From Chloroflexota bacterium (GTDB lineage Bacteria; Chloroflexota; Limnocylindria; Limnocylindrales; CSP1-4), in the NCBI GenBank assembly GCA_003171255.1, contig PMYK01000041.1, positions 1-57,538 of the forward strand: DNA of 57,538 nucleotides, written 5' to 3'. Both the position numbers and the translations under genes were made by a program. A model generated the notes under the pieces. That model was not told where the DNA came from. It made no database searches and saw only the letters and a program-made list of their open reading frames with translations. Shown in pieces: positions 52,705-57,538 of this stretch; the first letter of the stretch is position 1; every line of letters starts with the position of its first letter.

Positions 52705-52797
52705 CGACCGGCAAAGGCCGCGAGGTCGGCCTGCGAGACGCCGGAGCCCACGATCTGATAGCCGTGGGTCGTTCCCGGAGAGACGAGCGCGACGGCC
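52701..52797 (-). pseudogene. Decayed/partial duplicate of the C-terminal motif of the adjacent lipoprotein
   Basis: Minus frame reads EAVALVSPGTTHGYQIVGSGVSQADLAAFAGR*, matching FAIYVSPGTAHGYTATGTGVSQSAFVNIVAAL of 52798-53508, in a different frame directly after its stop. Confidence 0.6.
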
Positions 52798-53508
52798 TCA
52801 GGACTTGGGCACCTTGATGAGCGCCGCGACGATGTTGACGAACGCCGACTGGCTGACGCCTGTTCCGGTTGCTGTGTAGCCGTGAGCGGTGCCGGGACTA
52901 ACGTAGATCGCAAAGCCCGTCCCGACCCCGTCCAGGCTGCCGGTCAGGTCGCCGAAATTGGCCGAGCCAAGGGCCGTGCTGTGCGCTGAGCAGGCGCTCG
53001 CGCTGCTCGTGCAGAACGCGCCTTCCTTGATCTCGATCTTGGCGCCCCCGGTCGTCTGGTAGGAGGCCGTCACCGAGCCCGAGGCGCCGTACGTGCTGCT
53101 GGCCGCGGCGAAATACCACGGACTCGGCACGACTGCGCAGTAGACGGTGAACGGAACATTGTTGGCGGTCTCCACCCAGAAGGACTGGTTCGAGACCTTG
53201 CCGGAGCATGCGCCTGCTGCACCCGTGGGACTCGCCCCGGAGGTGGGCGGGGCTGTTGGGGCCACAGTGACGGCGGGCGTCTCGGAAGCGCCCGGCGAGG
53301 CCCCTGCGGGCGTGTCTGTCGGCGCGGCCGTGGGCGATGGCGTGGGCGACGGCGTGGGCACGGGCGTCGGAGTGCCGATAGGCGCCGGTGTCGGAGTCAG
53401 CTGGACATAGATGGGCGTCGGGTTGGCGGCAGAGCATCCCGTCATCGCGATGACCAGGCCCATTGCCACGGCGATCACCGCTGGGACGCGCAGGCGTCGA
53501 CTAATCAC
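52798..53508 (-). CDS. Putative lipoprotein with Thr/Pro-rich linker
   Basis: Signal with lipobox-like VIAMTGCSAANP; PTPTP low-complexity linker; C-terminal conserved domain. Confidence 0.72.
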   Translation of the reverse strand: MISRRLRVPAVIAVAMGLVIAMTGCSAANPTPIYVQLTPTPAPIGTPTPVPTPSPTPSPTAAPTDTPAGASPGASETPAVTVAPTAPPTSGASPTGAAGACSGKVSNQSFWVETANNVPFTVYCAVVPSPWYFAAASSTYGASGSVTASYQTTGGAKIEIKEGAFCTSSASACSAHSTALGSANFGDLTGSLDGVGTGFAIYVSPGTAHGYTATGTGVSQSAFVNIVAALIKVPKS

Positions 53509-53608
53509 GACCGAACCTCGGTGTTCACAGTTGTTCCCCCGATGTCGTCGCCGGACCGCAGTGGCAGAGCCCGCGCGACGGAAAGCCTGGTCGAAGTCCT
53601 CGCCGGTG

Positions 53609-53911
53609 TCAGGCAGGGACAGCCGGCTGAGCGGTAAAGATCGACGTCTGCGCGGTCTCGGGCAGCATCACGCCCAGTATCTTTTGCAGGGCGAGGACGT
53701 GAACGCACGAACCCCAGCTCTCGAAGAAGTGGCAAGTGCAGTGCCAGGCTTCGCCTTCGAGTCGAACCGTGTGCGTATCGTTGTCGCCCTTAAACGTGAC
53801 CGCGAGCTGTTCGAACGAGATCCGATCCAGCTCGCGGGCGTAGCGGTTCGCCTTCTCGACCTTCCCGATGAGAGAGCTGTGCATCGCCAATATCCCTCCG
53901 TCGCCCTGCAT
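53609..53911 (-). CDS. Small SWIM-type zinc finger protein
   Basis: WHCTCHFFESWGSCVHVLALQKIL fits CxCx(n)CxH SWIM pattern; 100 aa; possible internal start at MHSSLIGKVEKANRYARELDRI. Confidence 0.75.
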   Translation of the reverse strand: MQGDGGILAMHSSLIGKVEKANRYARELDRISFEQLAVTFKGDNDTHTVRLEGEAWHCTCHFFESWGSCVHVLALQKILGVMLPETAQTSIFTAQPAVPA

Positions 53912-54082
53912 TGCCCCGAAGAGTTCACTGCCCTGCCACGGGGTCGCGGCGGTGGGCAGCTAGACACTCACTGTACAGCTGCGAGCCAAGAGAGGCCGGG
54001 CGGTTCCCGTGCCCCTTGTGGACATCTTCCGAAAGGGCCGGCGCGGCAGCCGGTCGCCGCCGAGTTGCGCCGGGACCCGGAG

Positions 54083-55621
54083 TCAGGCGCCGCGGACGAT
54101 GGCCTCTCCGACAGACAGATTCGCATCTACCGCGGCCACCGAGGCGGCCTCCGTGTAGACCCGCACGAGAGGCTCCGTGCCGCTGAAACGGATCAGCAGC
54201 CATGACCCGTCGTCGGCGAAGAACTTGAACCCGTCGTTGGTCGTGAGCGTCTGGGTCCGAACCACGGGCCGACCAGCCAGCTCAGTCGGAGCCTTCTGCG
54301 GCAGCTCGACCAGGAGTCGATCCTTCAGCTCCGGATAGACCGCCCGATCGAAATGGACGTCCACGCGGCGGTAGCTCGACGGTCCGGCGATCTCGTGGAG
54401 ATGGGCGATCGCCCGCGACGCGGGCCACCGCCCGGCCTCTTTCTCGCACAGGAAGAGGTCGAGCAGCATCAGGTCGGTGAAGATGCCGTCGCGCTCCGGC
54501 AGGTGCATGCCGAAGCCGAAGCCGCCGGACTCCTCGCCGCCCATCATCGCGCCCGTCTCGATCATCTTGGGTCCGACGTACTTGAAACCGACCGGGACTT
54601 CGTAGACGTCCACGCCATAGCGCTCGCCCAACCGTTCCGCCATCGACGTCTCATTGACCGTCTTGACGACCGGCTCACGCAGCCCCCGATGCTCGACCAG
54701 GTAGTACATGAGCAGGGCATAAATCTGCAGCGTGGTGATGAACGTGCCCCGCTCGTCGGCGGCGCCGGACCGATCCGCGTCGCCGTCGAGGAGCAGCCCC
54801 AGGTCATAGCGGCCCTGAGCGATCGTCCGGAGAGCCTCGTCGACGTTCGGCGGGATCGGCTCGGGATTGACGCCCCCGAAGTACGGGTTGCGCTCGGAGT
54901 GCAGCTCCGTGATGCGGATCCGACCACCCTGCAGCAGGCGCGGGATCCACGTCGCTCCGGAGCCATAGAGCGGGTCCACGAGCAGATCCACGTCCGCGGC
55001 CCGGAGGCGGTCCAGATCGAGGTTGCGACCGATGAACGTGCGGTAGGCATCGAACGGGTCGTAGCGCTCGACCAGGCCGGCGGCCTCGGCGTCCGCGATC
55101 GGCCGGCTTTCGATCGTTCTTCCGGCTCCGGCGGCGATGCGGGCTTCGATGTCCGCCAGCATCTCCGGTCCACCGGCGGCGCCCGTGGGCGACTTGACCT
55201 TGAAGCCGTTGTCGGTCCAGGGGTTGTGGCTGGCGGTGATCACGATGCCGGCCGCGGAGTGCCGCTGAACGACCTCGAACGAGGACATCTGGGTGGGCAC
55301 GGCCTGTGACGCAAGGGCGATCGGGATGTCGTGGGCGAGAATGACCTCCGCGGCGGCTGCCGCGAAGTGCTCGCTGGCGAAGCGTCGGTCATAGGCGATG
55401 ACTATGCCGCGGGTCTGCTCACCGCGAGCGATGACGTACTCCGCCACGGCCTGGGCGCAGCGGCGGACGTTGGCGAAGGTGTAGTCGTCGGCCGTCTTCG
55501 CGCGCCAGCCATCCGTACCGAAAACAATACGGGTCGCTTCGGCCGCGCCGGCTTCGCTCGCGACTGCGGTCCCAGTGGTCGCCGCCCCGGCTCCGACCAC
55601 GGCTGACTGCGTGCCGTTCAA
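54083..55621 (-). CDS. Phosphoglucomutase/phosphomannomutase
   Basis: IVFGTDGWRAKTADDYTFANVRRCAQAVAEYV; GIVITASHNPWTDNGFKVKSPTG (phosphoserine loop); GLLLDGDADRSGAADERGTF; IRFSGTEPLVRVYTEA. Confidence 0.93.
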   Translation of the reverse strand: MNGTQSAVVGAGAATTGTAVASEAGAAEATRIVFGTDGWRAKTADDYTFANVRRCAQAVAEYVIARGEQTRGIVIAYDRRFASEHFAAAAAEVILAHDIPIALASQAVPTQMSSFEVVQRHSAAGIVITASHNPWTDNGFKVKSPTGAAGGPEMLADIEARIAAGAGRTIESRPIADAEAAGLVERYDPFDAYRTFIGRNLDLDRLRAADVDLLVDPLYGSGATWIPRLLQGGRIRITELHSERNPYFGGVNPEPIPPNVDEALRTIAQGRYDLGLLLDGDADRSGAADERGTFITTLQIYALLMYYLVEHRGLREPVVKTVNETSMAERLGERYGVDVYEVPVGFKYVGPKMIETGAMMGGEESGGFGFGMHLPERDGIFTDLMLLDLFLCEKEAGRWPASRAIAHLHEIAGPSSYRRVDVHFDRAVYPELKDRLLVELPQKAPTELAGRPVVRTQTLTTNDGFKFFADDGSWLLIRFSGTEPLVRVYTEAASVAAVDANLSVGEAIVRGA

Positions 55622-56706
55622 GGCTTCTTCTCCTCTTTCGCCACGGAGTCTCGACGCGACATCTCCTCGGCGATCTTGCGAACTTCCTGTGAGCGCTCGG
55701 CTGAGCAGACGAGCAGCGCATCCGGCGTGTCGACGATGATGACGTCGTGCAGCCCGATGGTGACCACGAGGCGGCCTTCGGCGAGCACCAGAGTGTCGGT
55801 CGATCCAAGGTCGCGGCGATTGCCCAGGCCGACGGTAACGCCCGGCTCCGGACTCGGCGAGTCCTCTCGCCAGGCATCCCGCAGAGCGGCCCAGCTGCCG
55901 AGATCGCTCCAGCCCACGCTCATCGGCACGACGGCTACGTCGCCTTCCAGCGATGCCGGCTCCATGACCGCGTAGTCGATGGATGTCGCCCGCAGTGCGG
56001 GGTAGGCCGTGTCTAGATCGGTCGTCGTGCCCGCCTGGCAGATCGCTCGCAGCGGGCCGAGGATGTCCGGAGCGTGGCGCGCCAGACGGTCGCGAATCGT
56101 GGCCCGAGTCCAGGCGAAGATGCCCGCGTTCCAGCTGGCCATGCCGGTCGCGATCATCTCGGCCGCTCGATCGGCCGTCGGCTTTTCCACGAAACGTTCG
56201 ACGGCGAAGGTCGGACGGCCGGCCACTTCCCGCGCCGGCGGCCTGGCGAGAACGTAGCCGTAGCCGGTCTCGGGTCGGTCCGGCATCACTCCGAGGGTCA
56301 CCAGCGAGCCGCCCCGCGCCACTTCGCCGGCCGCGGCAAGGGCGTCGCGGAAACCGGCCTCGTCGGCGATGTGGGCATCGGCCGGGAGCACGATCATGAC
56401 CTCGCCGTCGGGTCGGGCAATCGCCTCAGCGGCCAGGGCCACTGCCGCTGCCGTGTTGCGCCCGATCGGTTCGCCGATGAGATTCGCCGCCGGAATGGCC
56501 GGCAGCTGCTCCGCGACCAGCGAGAGGTGGCGGCGATCCGCAACTACGTAGACGTCCTGCGGGGAGACCAGCGGCGCCAGCCTGGCGACGGTTCGCTGGA
56601 TCAGCGTCTCGTCGCCGAGCAACTTCAGAAATGGCTTGGGGCGATCGGGTCGGCTGAGCGGCCAGAGTCGGGTTCCGCCTCCGCCGGCGAGTACGACGGC
56701 GTACAC
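55618..56706 (-). CDS. manC: Mannose-1-phosphate guanylyltransferase
   Basis: VYAVVLAGGGGTRLWPLSRPDRPKPFLKLLGDETLIQRTV; LIGEPIGRNTAAAVALAA; FVEKPTADRA; GTG start at 56706. Confidence 0.9.
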   Translation of the reverse strand: MYAVVLAGGGGTRLWPLSRPDRPKPFLKLLGDETLIQRTVARLAPLVSPQDVYVVADRRHLSLVAEQLPAIPAANLIGEPIGRNTAAAVALAAEAIARPDGEVMIVLPADAHIADEAGFRDALAAAGEVARGGSLVTLGVMPDRPETGYGYVLARPPAREVAGRPTFAVERFVEKPTADRAAEMIATGMASWNAGIFAWTRATIRDRLARHAPDILGPLRAICQAGTTTDLDTAYPALRATSIDYAVMEPASLEGDVAVVPMSVGWSDLGSWAALRDAWREDSPSPEPGVTVGLGNRRDLGSTDTLVLAEGRLVVTIGLHDVIIVDTPDALLVCSAERSQEVRKIAEEMSRRDSVAKEEKKP

Positions 56707-56713
56707 GAGACCC

Positions 56714-57538
56714 TCAGCGCCCTGCCGCAGCGGGCTGGGCCACTCCGCACTCGTCCGCCAGCGCGGCCGCCTTGTTAGTCCGCTCCCATGGGAAGTCGTG
56801 GTCGGTCCGGCCGAAGTGGCCGTACGCGGCCGTGGGCTGGTAGATCGGCCGGCGCAAGTCCAGCGCCTCGATGATCCTCGACGGACGCAGGTCGAAGTGC
56901 TTGGCGATTGCCGCCAGGATCTTCTCGTCCGGAACCTTCTCGGTGCCGTATGTCTCGATCGACACGGACACGGGACGGGCGACGCCAATGGTGTAGGCCA
57001 GCTCGATCTCGAACCGATCGGCGAGGCCGGCGGCAACCACATTCTTCGCCACCCACCGGGCGGCGTAGGCGGCCGAGCGGTCCACCTTCGTCGGGTCCTT
57101 GCCCGAGAATGCGCCACCGCCGTGGCGAGCCATGCCACCGTATGTGTCGACGATGATCTTGCGGCCGGTCAGGCCCGCGTCGCCCATCGGGCCGCCGATG
57201 ACAAACCGGCCCGTGGCGTTGACGTGCATGACGGGATCCTTGGCCCGCAACTCCGCCGGGATGATCGGCATGATCACGGACTCGATGATGTCGGAGCGGA
57301 GCTTCTCGATGAGGACGTCGGGGTCGTGCTGCGCCGCAACGACCACGTTGGCAACGCGTTTGGGCACGCCGTGGTGGTACTCCACGGTGACCTGCGTCTT
57401 GCCATCGGGGCGGAGATACGGCAACTGGCCACTCTTGCGGACTTCCGCAAGCCGACGGGCCAGCCGGTGGGCAAGCGCGATCGGCAGCGGCATGAGTTCC
57501 GGCGTCTCGCGGCAGGCGTAGCCGACCATCATTCCCTG
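56714..57538 (-). CDS. metK: S-adenosylmethionine synthetase, 5' end truncated at right window edge
   Basis: [96 protein letters not shown]; frame open to the edge. Confidence 0.96.
   Translation of the reverse strand, partial: QGMMVGYACRETPELMPLPIALAHRLARRLAEVRKSGQLPYLRPDGKTQVTVEYHHGVPKRVANVVVAAQHDPDVLIEKLRSDIIESVIMPIIPAELRAKDPVMHVNATGRFVIGGPMGDAGLTGRKIIVDTYGGMARHGGGAFSGKDPTKVDRSAAYAARWVAKNVVAAGLADRFEIELAYTIGVARPVSVSIETYGTEKVPDEKILAAIAKHFDLRPSRIIEALDLRRPIYQPTAAYGHFGRTDHDFPWERTNKAAALADECGVAQPAAAGR

Noticed and set aside
56707-57138. Upstream extension of the manC ORF
   Set aside because: Overlaps metK in another frame; GTG at 56706 gives a canonical manC N-terminus.

Overview
High-GC bacterial window; gene content suggests Chloroflexota or a similar deep lineage (inference only). 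It has four parts. (1) About 1-28.2 kb: a large surface-polysaccharide locus. It begins with an edge-truncated GH18 glycosidase carrying near-identical 381-bp 'LLDTR' repeats, followed by a Wzm/Wzt-type ABC exporter, many glycosyltransferases, NDP-sugar enzymes (UDP-glucose dehydrogenase, DegT aminotransferase, epimerases, GDP-fucose-synthase-like, RmlD-like, Gmd+Rmd), three methyltransferases and an O-antigen-ligase-like membrane protein. (2) About 29.6-38.6 kb: a compact minus-strand type II fatty acid / acetyl-CoA carboxylase operon (accD-accA-BCCP-like-accC-fabZ-phosphoesterase-fabF-accB-fabH-fabG) ending at a perfect-stem bidirectional terminator. (3) About 38.6-49.1 kb: ECF sigma factor with a membrane partner, birA, lysC, dienelactone hydrolase, two tandem uncharacterised acidic paralogs, and thrH/thrC/hom. 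(4) About 49.2-57.5 kb: GT87-like protein, trpS, AI-2E transporter, a lipoprotein, a small SWIM zinc-finger protein, pgm/pmm, manC and edge-truncated metK. Best leads: a BCCP-like protein lacking the biotinylation lysine inside the ACC operon (resembling plant BADC regulators); a tandem pair of proteins built from four copies of an unrecognised 'GPN...PW' module, one with a histone-H1-like tail; ThrH as candidate homoserine-phosphorylating enzyme beside thrC/hom; and a decayed N-terminal gmd fragment marking a rearrangement scar. No tRNA, rRNA, CRISPR array or transposase was recognised by eye.
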